Below are positions 32,101 through 47,100 of a stretch of DNA of 64,000 nucleotides, one piece after another. The stretch spans positions 243,779 to 307,778 of the forward strand of contig NW_005434651.1 of NCBI RefSeq assembly GCF_000315625.1, written 5' to 3'. The notes under the pieces are model-generated. The model searched no databases. It was not told the DNA's origin and saw nothing but the letters and a program-made list of their open reading frames with translations. A program made the translations under genes and the position numbers. The first letter of the stretch is position 1. The number at the start of each line of letters is the position of its first letter. Source of the DNA: Guillardia theta CCMP2712 (lineage: Eukaryota; Cryptophyceae; Pyrenomonadales; Geminigeraceae).

Positions 32101-35100
32101 TCCTACAGCCTCAATTCATCAAAGGACTGGAGGCATTTGGTGTTTCATGGAAAGTTTCCATCAGTTTTGGTGGTGGGTCACTTCAGATGTTCCGAAATTT
32201 TCCTGTATTGGACAGCAACGGCCTCCTGACTGTAGACACGATTGCATTCCTGAATGGAGACTCTAAATGGATTGTCCAGATCTCGGCTGATCAGCATAAT
32301 TACACCACGACGCTATTTGAATTGGATATCCACGTCGTTCCAGTCAATGATGCCCCTGCATTTGATATGCCATCCTCGGTCTCCATACTTGAGGACTCTG
32401 GTCTTACTCAAATCTCACACTTTGCCACCAATATCAGTGCTGGACCTCTCAATGAGCAGTGGCAGCAGGTATATTTCGTGATGTCTCCTTGGAAGTTCAG
32501 TGATGCTTCACACTTCAAACTTGTGCCAATGTTGTTTTCTAACGGTACTCTGCAATTATGGCCAGCCGATGATTACTCTGGTGACACAATATGGAATGTT
32601 TCGTTGATGGACAATGGTGGAACTGACAATGGTGGACAAAACATTTCACTTCCCCGGTTGTTGACTGTACTCGTTCTTTCGGTGAATGACATGCCTTACT
32701 TTAGCATTCAACCCGTCCTAGTCATTCCATCTAACTCCAATTACATGACAATGGCACGTGTGGTGTTCAATATCAGCTCCGGAGCACTCAACGAGGCGGA
32801 TCAGACGCTGAGCTTCGACCTTGTGTCTGCTTCAAGGTGGGATAACCTTTCTCTGACGCTGACTCCCAATGGAACCCTCATTCTACAGAACTTCAAGGGT
32901 CTTGATGCCAAGGTGGTTGTGTTGGTGACCTTGACTGACGATGGTCTGATGGCTGCAAACGACTCTCTGACATCACAACCGCGAAACTTGACGATTTACT
33001 TCGTGGCATCACCGCCGCCACCGTCTACCTTGATGTCATACAAGAAAGACTTCGCCATTGTCGAAGTGGTGTGGACTCATGGATGGATTGAAGACAGCTA
33101 TAGTGGAATTTCGAACCAATTCAATTTTTCTTTTGTTGTCACCATTGTAGAGTGTAAAACAGATGCTTGTGTGCCTTCAGAGCTTTCCGTCAGTCCTAGG
33201 GATTGCTCGAACGGATCTTGTATTATAGATTTAAGGCTGACAAGCTGGAAGAGCTTTTACAGCGTTTCAGTTCAAGCAAAGAACCTCGTTGGATCCAGTT
33301 CTCCGCAGTCAGTCAAGTTTGCGGGCACTTTTGCGATTGATGTATCTTTACCTTTCATTAGCTCTCTTCAGTTCAACTTCAGCTCAACAGCATCCGAATC
33401 AATTCTTCTTGTGCACCTTCTTCCCCCTGAAAGCAACAACAGCGGATCACAGCACATCACTGAATATGAATTCGAACTTTGCCGTGCAATTGCAGACGTG
33501 AATGAGTCAGATTGCGTCTCCTTCACTGAAATCAATCCACACAGTGAGACTCAAACCTCGGACTACACCTTCACTTTCCTTATCTCGTGGTTGAACTATA
33601 GAGAGTCTGAATTCTTCGTGAAAAATTCATCTCGTAAAATTTTGCTCATCAGAGGGCAGAACGTGTCCATCAGAGCAAGGGCGATTTACAGGTGTGTAAT
33701 ACTTGTCTTTTCCTTGCATGAATGTTGTTTTTTCACTTTTACTTAGAATCTTGTTTTGATTTTGTTTGGCAGCATTATCATAGGGCCATGGTCATTTCCA
33801 TACAACTTTCGAGTTGCGGGGAAGCCCAATTCTACCATTGGATTGTCAACGAGAGAGACTGATGCCGTTCATGTCCTATTGACATGGAGTCTTCCTGCTG
33901 ACACTGGGTATGGAGATGAGGCAATGCCGCTGACCTGTTTTCAGATCACAGCAGCTACTTGTGCAGACATGAGCGAGCGATGTGTGGTGTGGAGAAAGTG
34001 TCTGGATCTGCAGTTTCTTTTGACCGCTGATGGTCAATTCCAGTACTCCTTTACAAATACTTCGTTGAAGAACCCAGGAACTTACTTCTTCATGGTGTGC
34101 CCAGTAAATGAGCTCGGCCCTGCGGTTGATTGCGAGACGTCGAAGTCGGACTTTAACATCCTGCCAGTTATCTTTTCACCGTCATCTGTCCCAGTCTACT
34201 TCATTCTGCGTAATTCAACCACAAGGACTTTTGATGTGTGGTCAGGAGATCAGGTGACAAAGGACTTGAGTTTGATACTGACAAGCTTGCCACTCCAACT
34301 GTCTTGGGAGGAATTGGCTATCTCTCTTGTCATCCCCAACCTGACAATCTCACTTAATGCCACGGACTGGGCATTTGACCTGAGATCTGCTTTTTTCACC
34401 ATCCACCTTAGTCGAATCCTTGGCAGTCAAGTTTTGTTCTCAGCATTCGCAAACTCGGTGAAGGGAAACTTGCAAGTATCTATTAAGCAGAATCCATGGA
34501 AAAGAGTGGCTTTACCCATTGAGATCAATACAGGGTACCCCCAGATCGTCTTTGAAAGCATCAGTCCGTCTTCGGGAGAGATGGCGGGAGGTTATTTTGT
34601 GAATATCCAGTTGAGGGATTTTCTGGGGCCAAGGACCAGGTATTCTGCTGGACTGTACAATCTGTACACCGCAAGCATCTCAACAATCCAAGTTTTCTTT
34701 CGATCGGATGGTGTGTATAGGCAATCTCAATACTTCACTCTCACTAAACAGACCGCGGGAACTTCCAACTCTTATGATTTGTTCGTACTCTCCATTTTTG
34801 TGCCTGTGGCTGCTAAAGAGGGAGTTGCCGACATCGTGATGTACATATCAGGAAACCTTGCTGTCGCAAGTGACATTTCTTTCCTGTTCGTTGGCATGAG
34901 CATAGTATCTGTCTCACCAAACTCCGGCATGATTAACCCTGGATCTGCCGGTCAGTCAATAAGCATGGTCATCAACGGTGCCACAAGTGCAATCTCTCTC
35001 AACATTTCCCTCGCAGGTGTAAACTGTAAAGTCAACGGCTGGGTGATCCTTGGAACAAAGGTCTCTATTGACGTCCTTCTCCCTGAATTGCCCACGTCAA

Positions 35101-38100
35101 AAGCTGGAGACTTGGAGTTAGTGGTCAAATACCCAGGAGGAAAGCTAAATAGTACCTGGAACTACATTCTTCCTCCTTCACCTTACATCGTGTACTCCTC
35201 CTTTGCCATCGATGGTGTCTCGAAGTTTTGGCTACAAACCGGAAAGTCTCACGTGATTTCGTTCCAAATCAAGAACCTCAGACCGAAGTATGGGTGGTCC
35301 TTTGACAATCTCCAACTCATTGTAGAGAGGGAGTACAATTGCACGTTTCAGAACGTTGGGGATTCGGTCCTTGTGAATTTCGCGATCGAAGCTTTGCAGG
35401 CAGGCGACAGGATCCCTTTGAGTGTAGTTGTGTTCTATCAGTCAGAAAGGGTTGGGGAGGTAACGACCTCAGACTTTCCATCCGGTCAAAGCAAAGTCCT
35501 ACTAGAATTCCGACAAGGATTCACCCCTGCCGTCGTAGACTACTTGCCGAGTGAAGGTCCTTCTCGAGGAGGAACTTTCGTCGTCATGGGAATCACAAAG
35601 ATTGGAGCGTTCACTTCGCAAGGATATCAGATTCTTCCGGAAGTCAGGGTTGGCTCTGATTCTGTTCCCGTCACGAGTTTCTGGTTGATCCCTCTTCAAA
35701 GCTGGATCAATCAAGACAGCACCTACAACCAGATCATGGTCTCATCTAATGTTTGGAACAACATGACCAACACGACTCGGACCCTGTTTTCGAAGTACAA
35801 GAACGTTATCACGACCTCGGAACAATACGTCCAGAATGAACTCATGACGGATGCTTCTGTCATGAAAGATTATATGATAATGGTCCTCAAGACACCACAA
35901 CTGAACGTGACCAAACAAACGCGCGCTTTGATTACAATATCTTTTGGAAACAATTTCAATTTTAGCATCTCTGCAAACTTCACATACGTGCCTGACAACT
36001 TGAATGACCCGATCAAGGTCAACAGCATATCCACAGACTCAAACTCGCTCAGTTGCAGTTTGGAAGGAGGATGTACTGTACGAGCAAGCTTGTCGAACTT
36101 TCCTATCGTTTACACTGTGAGGTTACGATCTATCTCTTGCTTGCTTATTAACGAGAACTCAGGTGAAAGACTTGGTCGTGCAGATGGACGTCCGAATTTG
36201 GCCCCTGTTGATCCTGTCGGATTCTTCGGAAACTCAGATTGAGTTTCAGGTACGGATCATCATTTAGATTTTAATCGTAATGCTACATGCACAGGTCCCA
36301 CAAGCATCCAAAGAAGGAGTCACTTCGATCATTATCAGATCATCTTTCTCTTCTCAGAACGCTGTGGCGATCCCTTTCACTTACATCGATACGAACAAGC
36401 CCGAGATCTCCTATACAAGCCCAACATGGAGTTACTCTGATGGCGGGCAGATGGTCACAATTTTCCTGAGCAAACTTCCGTCGTCTATCCCTCAAAACGA
36501 GTTCTACGTGAACGTGCAGGGCAGCTTGAATAGCGTCTTGTTGAACTACAGCAGCTTTACTGTTGGATCAGTTGGCTCGATCGTAGGGAAAATCACCTTT
36601 ATATTACCAGCATGTCAACCTGGACCAGTCAGCGTTTCTGTAAAGGCGGCTCAGAAGGTTTCGAATTCTTTAGTTCTGCAATGCCAAGCAATCCCGACGA
36701 CTCCGCCTCTTGTCGACTCATTCAAACGAGAAAATCAATGTACGAAGCAAGAAATCGTCCAAGTAAAACTCAAGAATTTTAGGGTTGTGAGTGGTCCAAG
36801 CGAAGTTGCGTTATCGTTTGCTCAGAACACTAACGTCAGTGCCAGCACAATCCCAAATTTCATGGTCATGTCAGACTTGTCGAATACTTTCATGCAGTTT
36901 CCATATGACGCTACACAATATAGTTCAGGAAACGTGAAGGTCTGGGCAACTAGACAGCCGAACTTCATGATCGCTTTGAGCACACCATGCGTTGTACAAC
37001 AAGCAATCACGCTGAGCTACGTCATTCCTTCCTGGGTTTATTCGGCTCGATCCACCAAGATGATGGCGGCCATCAATGATTATGGTATCTACACCAACAT
37101 CACACAGATCAAAGTGTTGTCCACCCTAAACGCAACCACATCTTCAGTGGTTTTCAACCGAGTCATCTCTGGTGGGGAGAATCTTTTGATGGTGAATTTC
37201 ATCCTCATCGCAAATTTGGCTCAAGAGCACAATCTGACAGTGATTGGTTGCAACCTCGGGGTTTGTAACAAGAAGATTCTAGAGTTTCAAGTTTCAGTGC
37301 GGACAGACTTGAACCCAGTAGTGAGCAATTTTAATCCTCAATCGTGCAGATTTTATGGAGGAACTGAAATGGCCATCGAAGTCGACAACTTGGATCAGAA
37401 CATCACCTCCGTCCTTGTTGACTTTGGGAAGAATGTTTCGGCAAAATCGATTCAAGTCCTTGACAAGAGCACAAAGAAGAGTTTAGTGAAAGTTGATATT
37501 CCTTCAACTAATTATCCCAAAACAATTCTACTGTCTCTTTTCATCTTGTCACCTATCAAGCAGTGGAAGATAGCTTTCCCGACTCAGTTTGAGTACGCTG
37601 TTGCACCATTGCCCGCGATCCTCAAATTGTTCCCGACAGAAGCATATGTGGAAACTTCTTCAAACATCAGGGTGCTTATTCAGAATTTTCCTCCTGTCTC
37701 TTCGCCCTCGGACTTCGTCATACAATTTCTGATGAATGACGGCACAATGTTGAGTACTGCGGTGCAGCGATTGGAACTGAAGGCTCAAGCCACTTCTGAC
37801 CTGCCAAACGTGCAAATAGACTTCCAGTCGCCAAATCAGAATCAAGCACAAACAGGTTTGGCAAACATGAAGGTGAAACATGCTCTCTATTCAAACAGGC
37901 AAGTGCATCGTTATTGACCAGTTTATGTTTTTGACTTGAGTGCCACAGTTTTGTCTCTTCTCCGTTCAGCTTTGTGGCTTTGTCTGAACCCAAGATTGTT
38001 AAGATTGAGTTGTTGGATTCTTCACCTGTATTGTCGTCAAGAGCCATGGGAGGGTTGAACGTCCCCATGTCAAAAGCAAGCCAGGTACATCAATCATCAA

Positions 38101-41100
38101 CCAGATTGCTGTTTGTTTACTTGTTGATTCCTAGATACGAATCGTCGCAGAGAACGTGGTCGCATCCGCTCAGTACTCCGCAAAGGTGCGTTTGGACTGC
38201 AAAAGAGTAATTGAAATTGACGTCTTGGCAGGTTTTTTTGCAGGATAGTCTTGTTACGATTGTACATTCTTCCGTAGACCAAATTGCAAATTCTGGAGCT
38301 TTCATCATCATTGTGCCGCCAAGTGACTCGGCATCATCGGTGTTGGGGTTTGTCTCTACGACAGGCTTGCCAACTAGTCAGTCATGTTCGACTTCATGTT
38401 GTTCGAGGCAGAGCTGCTTGCAGGAATGCGGCTCTGGATTCGTCTGCTTCTCACTTTCTTACTACGACGATATCCAGCCGACAGTCGAGATTTTGACCGA
38501 TGCTCAGGGTCCAGATGTTGGCGGTGACTTCGTAGACGTCATTGTATATCGCTATCCTACAATTGGCAGCGCAAATGATGTTTCGGTGACTTTCACTGAC
38601 AGCTCCGGGCAAATCTTTGCTTTCGGCACCGTCTTCCTGTTGTACTCCAACGATCAAGAGACGAAGTTGTCGATCAAGACCCCAGCAGTGAATCTGAATG
38701 GGCTCGCTTCCAACGTCTTTGACGTCTCCATCTTGGGACCGGTTGACCTCACCCTTCAATACACTTACGTCGCTACTTCACCCTTGGTCGTGTCAGGATC
38801 TGTACTTCCATCCCAAGGAAAGTCTAGCGGAGGAGTAGAAGTGTATCTTCAGATCATGTACTTCCCGTTTCCATCTCAGGTTTCAGTCAGTTTTGCAGGA
38901 AACCTCCTCGACGACACAGCTGTGACAGTGGATGCTTCATCCACGCCTGTCAAGACTGTGCTCAGCTTCGTCACTCCACAGACACAGCCGGGAAGTGTTC
39001 TAGTCACAGTGTTTCCTAGCACATGCCCTCTGCCGTGCGTGGATGCCGTGACATTTGACTTCAATCAAATCAGCGAAGCGCAAGTAGCTCTCGTTCCCCC
39101 GGTGCCTGTCTCATGCCCGAACAAAAACTCGTTGGTTCCTCCAATCATCTTGGGCAACTTTCCAAGCGGATATGATGTAGCGAGCATGACTGTGACTGTG
39201 ATCGATGGAGGCGGCACGAGGTTTCCTTCATCAGTTTCTTCAACGCAGCGGATTGATGCAGCAAGCGTTCAGATCTCTGTGACCTTGCCTCAGAATTTGA
39301 TGCCTGGACAACACACGGTCGAGCTGCAGTTTCAACCTGTTTCTGCAGTCATCTTGACCTTTACCATTGACATTTACGACCCGGTGAGATGTCTAGAGCT
39401 CCCAGGCTCTTCTTCCTCTGACTTTGTTTTCGCAGACTTCTGTCCGCTTGCTCGGCATCGATCCAGTTGCATTGCCGACCTCCTTCTTCCTATGGGGAAG
39501 AGCTGTCGCAGTCGATGTCTTGGTTTCGGTGCTGTGCGCCAACTGCCCTCAGGGGCTGAAGACTACTGACGTAACGGCCATGTATGACGGCAATATGGTC
39601 AGCCTGCTTTCGATCCGAGATGTCTCCTCGTGTTCTCCGTCTGCTATCGACTGCAATCGAACTTCCTTCCAAGTCCAGCTCAGCTCTGGTCTCACCGCAG
39701 GGTCAAAGTCCCTCATCATCACTAGCAACCTGGCCAAGTTCCAGTTGACCACGGCGATCTCGTCGCAAGAGTCCTGCAATTGGGACTCGTACTGCAACTC
39801 GTTCGCGTTGACCAGCGACGCTCTCTCTCTGCTAGATAGACCGATATCGGGTGAGCTTGTTCCTGCCCTGACCTTGTGCTCTTACTCACAGACTTGAGTA
39901 GGTCAGACATGTAGCTTGCAATTCTGCATCGCGTCGCATGACATTCCGGACTTGAGCATACTCTCCGCCTCGCCGTCTTCAGGACCAGAAGCTGGAGGAA
40001 CCTCTGTGAAGATTCAGCTGCAGTCCCTCAACGCGATGGATACATCAGACATCTTCGTGACATGCAACAATCAATTCATCAGCGTAGACAGGCTGGACTA
40101 CAGCAACAAGGTCATCTACATATCGACACCGTCATATGACGGCAGCAAGAGGTCAGTAGTGATCACGGTCAAGTCAACAGGAGGAGCTGTAAGGTCTGCA
40201 TCCTTTACCTTCACTTATGTCGGGAGTGGACCGCTGACGGTGCTGTCTGTGTCTGCTCGTGAGGTAGCACGTTCCATGGATCTCGATGTCCTCGTCTCGT
40301 TGAAGAACTTCCCCAAGCTTGACTTTCCCTTCAACAAGTCGAGGGTTTCGTTCGTCTTGCAGGACTTCGACGTGAGAATCATCGCGAGCTCGATCGTCAG
40401 CTCCACTTCTGATGGCACTGTGGCAGCCCTGAAAGTGTCTCCCATTCAAAACGGTCAATGGCCGATGGGATACTTGCAAGTGAGGGTGTTTGAGACTTCA
40501 AGTGCTGGTCAGAACGAAGCAACTTTCAAAGTTCTGGTTATCGATGATCCTACCCCAACCGTCAGCTCCATCTCTCCTGAAGAGATAGATTGCTCAGTCT
40601 CAAATAATTTCGTTCTTGGTATCAAAAATCTCCCTCCGCTTGTGCGATCGACGGACCTCATTGTGTATGTGGATCAATACCCGATGACGGTCAATCTGTT
40701 CCAGTCGCAAGGCCTCGTTGCAACCGTGAAATTGGGTCTCAGCGCAATCCCGTCCTGTAAGATTGGAAACAACATCCTGAGCATACGTTCCCTTACCGAC
40801 AGTCGAATCAACATCAACACAACTGTTGCGTTCAAGGCGAACACATCTTCCAAGCTTCTTCTGTATCAGCCAACATCTTTCTACCTGGGGCAAAGTCGAG
40901 ATGTGGAGATCTATCTCGACAACTTTCCCTCGGCTGCATGTGTTGACTGCGTGCAAGAAGCTTACCAGTCCTTGTTTGTCTGTGACGGGAAAAACGGAAC
41001 GTTGAAAAGCGTGAGGGTGTCTCAAGGAAAGACTATCATTGTTGCCACTCTTCCCTTGTTCAAGTTTCCTGGGACAATCAGCTGTTCGCTCTCCTCATCA

Positions 41101-44100
41101 ACGGTAGGCTGATGAAAACTCTCTCCATGGTTTTTCTTGCCTTTGACTTTTCTTTGCAGAATTCGGTTGCCTTCCAGGTCAGCTTGGTCCCGCCCAGCGT
41201 TACCATCTCCCCTATCGATGGACCTCAGAGTGGAGGGTCGCAGATCACCGTCGTTGCCGTTGGGTTTGACGCAACACTTCCAGAGCAGCTTGCCATTACA
41301 GTGGGGGGCTCAACAGCTAATATTGTGAGCGTACAGCCCACGTTCTACCAGCAGGTGTTTCCTGCTGTTAGAGTTGTTGCTGTTGCTCCTACTGCCCCCA
41401 ACGTCGGAGTAGTCAGTTGCTCCATCTCCTCTATCTCCGCACTTTCTCAGCAGTCCTTCACTTTCCAGTACTTTCAGCTTCCTTCCATTGATTGGGTTCG
41501 TCCTAACGTGGCTACTGTGAACGGCAAAACCAAATCAGCCGATGGCCGGAGTGCAAGGTTCAAACTTTCAAACTTTCCACCTCTGAATGGACCCGAAGAC
41601 CTGGTGGTTCTGTTTGACGGCATGGAGTGTATCAGCACCTCCTGCTACGTTGCGGACATTCAAAGCGCGTCGGATCACTACATAGTTACCGTGCGAGTGC
41701 CGCCGAGGTCAAGCGGAGACAAGGTTGTGTCTTTCGCCTTCCGAAACTCCTTGCAATCCTCAGCCATCCGATCTAACAGAGTTGCAACCACAACATTCCA
41801 GTACGTCAAACCATCACCAGCCATTTCATCCATACTTTGGTGTGCTGTCTGTAACACTGGCGACGCTTGCATGCTGTATCGTCGATGCGGCGACTCTTCC
41901 TCCCCTCTCGTGTCAGAAGCAGACTCGAACGGGAAGGGCGTCGTCACGTTTGTGGTTGACAATCAAGAGTTTGCCTCGGGGGCGTCAGCGTCGGCTTCTT
42001 TGAACAACGTGGCGTACCTGCAGTTTCAACGGGTCGCTTTCGCCGCATCGGATGGCTCGCGTTTGGAGCTCGAGTTCAAGATGCCCAAGTTGAGCATGTC
42101 AGGACAGCTTTCGGGTGAACTGACGTTGAACAATCTCGGCTTGACCGTCAACATTCCGTTCCAAATCAAGCTCTTCAACAGTCAGATCTTGATCTCCTGC
42201 TACGAGGACGTCTACTCCATTTGTGCTGGCAGTTACACAGGCCCAGGGCCCGTCAAGGTCCGATTGACAAACTTCCCGTATTCCCAAGGAGGACTCAGTT
42301 TCGTCGATTCGATCGTCGTCACTTTCGGCTACGTGCAGGTATGCACGTTGTGGCTGACCACATAGACTCTGACAGGCGTCTTGCAGGCAACTTCACTCCG
42401 CCTCTTGAGCTTCAACATGACAGACGCAGTGTTGGAGGTTCAACCCCCGACATGCTCCAACTGCCCCTTTTCCAACGGAAGGAGCTCGGTGGACCTGTCA
42501 GTTGCTCTCCGAGCTGATTCTTCGACCAAAGCCACGACGACCTACAGCTACTGGAAGGCGCCAGAGGTCACAAGCGCCTCGTTCGATTCCAAGGGGATAT
42601 CGATATCCGTCTTATTCGATCAGGTCTGTGCTGAGTTGGAATGACTGAAGAGTGTTGACGCATCTCCGCAGGCTGTGAGGGTGGTAGACGCCAGTGGCAG
42701 CAGCTCTTGCCCTCTGCTCGACGAGACCATGAGATCTCTTGGAGGCAGCGCTCAATGCTCGTGGACGACTTCAAGTCAGCTGCAGATCAGTCTCGACAGC
42801 ACAGCTTCTGTTGTCCCAGGCTCGGTCTTGAGGTTTCAGGACGGAGCTCTCGCGCCGATTTACGAATTCGAATCCAACAGGCTCTTGTCCTCGACTGTGA
42901 AGGCTCCAGCATTTCCAGTTGCGCTCTCCGTCTCCCTCAAAGGTCCTTCCACCGTCGACGCCTGCTCACCTTTGCAGCTGCAAGCCGAGGCTTCAAGTCA
43001 GCGGCCTGTGCTCTTCAGCTGGGACTGCAGCAACGACGATGCGCTCAAGTCTGCCATCTCGGGAGTTACGAGCAGTAACCTGACGTTCACGGCCGGAACT
43101 CCAGAGCTGCAAGTGTTCGACAAGACCTACGTATTGTCGGTAACCGCCACTGACTTCTTGGGAACCGTTTCAAAACCCGTCACGCTGAGGGTATTGAAGC
43201 GACGAGCTCCGTCTCCCGTCATCTCTTTCTCACCGCCCTACATCTCCACCACTCAGAATGCAGATGTCAAGGTCTTGGCTGAGATTCAGTTCTCCTCCTG
43301 CCCGGTAGAGCAGTCTGGCTTTCAATTTGCGTGGGGTCAGACGGCAGGGCCGTCAGTTGATCCCCAATACTTCAACTCATCTCTGCCCCAGCTCTACATC
43401 CCTGCTGGAGTGCTTAAAGCCGGCAGCTCTTACGTCTTCGAGTTCACAGCGAGCATGACGGTAGATGCCTCTAGAACTGCCAAGGGCTCCATCACTGTCG
43501 ACGTTCGCAACCAGCAGCTCGTCGCTCTCATCTCGGGAGGCTCGCACATCCAGTCGTCATCCCTTCGCAACTTGGTCTTGGACGCGTCGTCGTCACGAGA
43601 TCCTGATCAGAGCTCTACAGCAGCTTCTGGCCTCGTCTTCTCCTGGACTTGCTCGGTTTGGGATGGTTTCTCCGCGCAAGGCTGCAGAGATTCGAACAAC
43701 AACGTGCTCAGCCTCCCCTCGTCCTCCATCGTCACCATCGCGCCTGGCACGTTGCCGGTGCTGGCGGGCATGGAGTACATCTTCAACGTCACAGTGAGCC
43801 TGCCCAACCGCATCCCCACGTCCTTCTCGATGCCAGTCACCCTCTACGAGGAGCCCATCCCCACCGCCAGCATCGACTTCCAGGGAGGCACCAGAGGAGC
43901 CGATGGCTCTCTTTATGTCGCCAGCGTGGGACGAAAGCTCTTCTCGGGCGCCTGCGACCCGGCATCCTCCTCCTACCAGTGGGCCATGATGGCGGATTCA
44001 GTCAGCGTGCCCATAGGCAACGACACGTCCAACTTCCCGATGGGAGCTCAGGGACCGACGTTCATCGTTGCCTCCGACTACTTCCTTCCCGCAGTCTCTT

Positions 44101-47100
44101 ACAGCCTCTCGCTCACTTGCTCGGCCAACGGCTTCGTGGGCCGCGCGTTCCTGTCCATGTCGGTCCTGCAGCCTCCGTATGGTGGGGCCTGTGAGGTGTG
44201 CGTGTATGATGACGCGGCAGGAGCTTGTCAGGCGGGCTCAGCAGGAACCGTCTCCTTCTCTCCATTTGAAACCGTCAGGTTCTACTGCAGCGGATGGGCG
44301 AGCAGCAACGAACCTCTGCAGTATCGCTTCGGGGTTTCTTACAACGAGGGGACAGAAACCGACTGGCAGGCTTACTCCACCGCCTCCTACAACGACATCC
44401 CATGCATCAAGGCGGGAACGATGTTGCTGCTGGTGCAGCTGAAAGACGCCCTGGGCTCCGAGAACAGCATGGTAAGAGCGCCAGGCAGGATAGGATCCGT
44501 CACCAGCTGGAAGAGAGTCCGTGTGTCGAATGGAAGGGAAAGAGGAAGAAGGTTGTTGTCCAACCAGACGGGCCTGGACTGGACGAAGCTGGGAGGCATG
44601 ATCACCTCAGCCATTCGACGAGGCCAGTGGGACGAGAGCTCACTGCTCATCGGAGCTGGTTCGGAACAAGCCTCGTTGGAGTTGGACTCAGGGATCCTTG
44701 ACTACAGCTCGTGGCTCAAGTCCACGGAGACTCTGATCTCCAGCCTAGTCAGCGCAGCCAACATTGCCTTCTTTGACCCTGCGACTGCTTGCCAAGCTTT
44801 GAACATCGGAAAGAACCTTCTGAAACAAATCCCTTCCCTATCTTCGGAAGACATCACCAAAGTTACCTCACTAGTCAAGACGATGATCGACTCCAAGACC
44901 CTGTTCTCAGTCAAAACCCAGTTCGTCTGCGGTGAATCAGCTCTGTCGCTCTACTCGTCGCTCTTTCAGATCTTACAGGCGCAGGCTGCCAATCAGACGT
45001 GGGTGGCCGCGTCGGTCATGAATAGCTTTGAGCAAGCGATGTACAAGCTCATGAAGTTGCAGTCAGCCTCGTTGTGGCCCGGAGAATCTCCCATCACCAT
45101 CTCCACCAACACCTCCCAGTACAAGATCACCAGGATGTACGCCAAGAACGTCGACAAATTCGCTTCCACCGTCGGCCTTACAGGGGAGTTCGCGTTTCCC
45201 GATAACCTCCAGCAGAGCCTCCAGCTAGGAGACAACGTGGTCATTGATGTGCATAGCGACGTGATGAGCAATGCTGTAGACATGGAGCCCTGGCGGCCGG
45301 TGTCGCCGCTGGTTTCTCTTTCCCTCTCCCTCTCGCAGGACCTGGTCCCCTTGAAGGTCAGGAACCTGAGTGCTCCCATCCTCTTCGACCTCCCCGTCCT
45401 CACGGCGAGCGATAGCTACCTCTGCGTATACTGGAACGGCAGCGGGTACTCAGGGATCGGCTGTCGGGTGGAGCGAGTCAACGTTGGGACGGTGACTTGC
45501 GCTTGCAACCACCTGACCTCCTTCACGCTGCTGCCGCCTGTCGAGCTTCAACCCTTGTCCCCTCTCTCCTCCGTGCCGACCCCGACCTTCACTGTCACTC
45601 AGGAGTCCAACGGCGACTCCCAGTACGTCGGTTACGTCGCCGTTAGGATCCGCTGCAATGCATCGCAAGCCTACATCAACTGGACAGTTGACTCGGTAAC
45701 TCCAACGTGTCTCGTGCAGACATCACTCAACTCCACCTGGTCGTCGGCGCTCCCAACGCAGCTTGCTGACGTCACCGTGTACATCACGACCAACACGACT
45801 CTCAAGGCAGTCGCCTGCATCGATGGGCATGCCAGCGAGTTTGCCGAGCAGTCCTTCCACGTTCTCCCAACCACGGAGCTGCTGCTGCGCCTGAGCTTCT
45901 CTGGCGTCTCGACCACTCAGCTCACAGATGCTGTGCTGAACCAGCTCAAAATTTTGATAGCGAAAGACCTTGGAATGCCCTCCTCGTTGTTGACCTTGAA
46001 GGACATGGCGACGGCATGGGTTCGAGCTCTGCACAACTACAAGCGAAGTCTGCACGCTGTCGTCGTCTTGGAGTGGGCAGTGATTCCTCTTTCTCCTCAG
46101 TTCGCGGTTTCCTTCCAGCAGCTGGTGGAGGGTGTGGGAGCCTCTGGCTTCAGCTCCATCTTTCAGCAGGTCGGCATCCAGGTCTCCGTGGTCAAGTTGG
46201 AAGTCGGGAAGCAAGGGAACATGACAGAGGTGCAGCTTTCTCCTGTCAGCACTACTCCGATAGCAGGAGCAGGAGCAGGAGCAGGGGGAGCAGGAGCAGG
46301 GGGAGCAGGAGCAGCAGGAGCAGGAGCAGGAGGAGCAGCATCGACACCGCCAGGGGTGGACAAGACAGCAGTGCCGTCGGGGAGCAGCTCGTCTTCGAAT
46401 GAGAGCACCATGTGGATCGTGATCTACACGTGCAGCGCTGTGACCCTCTTCGCCGTGCTCTTGGCCTTGAAGAGGTACAGGAGGTACGTGCGAGACAAGA
46501 ACAAGTCCAAAGTCGCCCCAACTGAGGACTCCTCGACCCCTGCCGATGCTCCTTCCGAGACTCAAAGGGACGAGGACACGACGGCAGCGATGGAGGAGGA
46601 TGAAGACATGCCCGAGATCCTCGTGACTCGAGCTGGTAGCTCTGGTTTCACGGCGAACGTGCTGGTGCAGCAGCTGTCGGAGGAGGGAGGAGGGGAGGGA
46701 GGAAGAGGAGAAGAGCAGGAGGGAGCAGCAGCTTCACACCATGGAGTGGTTGACGCGAGCGGCAGACAGAGGAGGAAGTCAAAGATAGCAGGGCGGTACA
46801 AGACGAACATCAGGAAGATCTTAGAGGTGAGTTGCGTCAACGCACTTGCGAGATGTCAGCTGACTGATGCTCTTGCAGGAGATCAAAGACGGCAACAAGG
46901 TAGAGCCTGAAGAAGCAGCTGGGGGTGAGGTGGACTTGCTGTCCAGCTACTCTCTCCCTCAGGTGGACGAGGAGGTTGCAGACAAACAGACGCAGGAGGC
47001 GGAGGAGAAGCTGACGCCTATCGCTTCTGCTTGGACCGAAATCGCAGAGAGCAACAAAGATGATGACGCGACGAATGCCGTTGTGCCCTTCGAGAGGGAC

